Positions 63,893 to 64,000 of a stretch of 64,000 bases of DNA are shown here, piece after piece. The notes beneath the pieces were generated by a model. It did not search any database, was not told the DNA's origin, and saw nothing but the letters and a program-made list of their open reading frames with translations. Each line of letters starts with the position of its first letter. Within the stretch, counting starts at the first letter, position 1. The DNA is from Algoriphagus chordae (GTDB taxonomy: Bacteria; Bacteroidota; Bacteroidia; Cytophagales; Cyclobacteriaceae): positions 1 to 64,000 of the forward strand of contig NZ_QKZT01000005.1 of NCBI RefSeq assembly GCF_003254055.1. The letters are read 5' to 3'. The translations under genes were made by a program, and so were the position numbers.

Positions 63893-64000
63893 TATTTTAA
63901 AAAATTCAGTTATAATTAAATTTATAGTCGCCAACCAGTTACTAATCAAACAAAATTAAATTTGGAATAATATTTTCCTTATTTTTTTTTAATACCTTAA
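63893..64000. other. AT-rich end of the window, no gene seen
   Basis: A stretch of about 110 bases with long A and T runs follows the desulfurase stop. No hairpin or gene start is clear. Downstream genes, which could show what the desulfurase supplies sulfur for, lie outside the window. Confidence 0.6.

Noticed and set aside
1..64000. tRNA or rRNA genes
   Set aside because: No cloverleaf with conserved TTCGA-type arm or rRNA signature was recognised on either strand; a dedicated scan was not possible.

Overview
The window reads as a chromosome segment of a Bacteroidota bacterium, most likely of the Cytophagales (Algoriphagus/Cyclobacteriaceae-like). The evidence is three SusC/SusD pairs, a hybrid two-component regulator with a Reg_prop propeller, FecI/FecR-type sigma and anti-sigma factors, a PnuT gene behind a TPP riboswitch, a GH106 rhamnosidase, AT-rich intergenic DNA and many dispersed palindromic repeats. 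The genus is an inference.

Layout. (1) 1-6981, minus strand, is a defence operon. A type I restriction-modification core (hsdM, hsdS) carries inserted genes: GxxExxY nuclease-like, ORF6N/PLD-like, a SIR2 protein and a HerA ATPase. HerA is cut off by an IS256-family element at the left edge; hsdR is not in the window. (2) 7577-10544 holds a serine hydrolase and a run of toxin-antitoxin remnants: yefM with a broken yoeB, higA behind a higB stump, and an orphan antitoxin N-terminus. (3) 10740-30511 has SusCD pair 1 divergent from a hybrid two-component regulator, an unusual two-gene unit (a possible TULIP-like protein plus a 1150-residue propeller/helix protein), and SusCD pair 2 behind a LacI-type double operator. 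(4) 31251-33734 is a TPP riboswitch, pnuT, an overlapping acyl-CoA dehydrogenase-like flavoprotein, and decayed copies of that gene's 3' end. (5) 33877-42546 is an L-rhamnose cluster: a double SGNH esterase, rhaM, GH106 rhamnosidase, an NCS1 permease with a 62-residue membrane protein, and rhaI, interrupted by tandem repeats. (6) 42840-49804 is an envelope/signalling region: a small ACP-like protein, two proteins sharing a repeat-rich surface domain, an ECF sigma/FecR pair, a DUF4097-like lipoprotein and an ABM-fold protein. (7) 49805-56360 has long repeats, a hypothetical membrane protein, smc and a RAYT-type transposase between two REP-like palindromic elements. (8) 56447-61487 is SusCD pair 3. 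(9) 62192-63892 is a membrane protein fused in frame to an IscS-like cysteine desulfurase, with the junction at a run of ten A; the window ends just after it.

How the genes work together. The rhamnose cluster should release, deacetylate, epimerise, import and isomerise rhamnose; its kinase and aldolase are not here. The SusCD pairs import glycans that cannot be named because no linked glycosidases are visible. The defence operon looks built by successive insertions that kept translational coupling between genes. The strongest candidates for something undescribed are the membrane-desulfurase fusion, the 20335-25576 gene pair, and the sigma/anti-sigma system whose partner has an STN domain joined to a repeat barrel instead of a TonB-dependent receptor.
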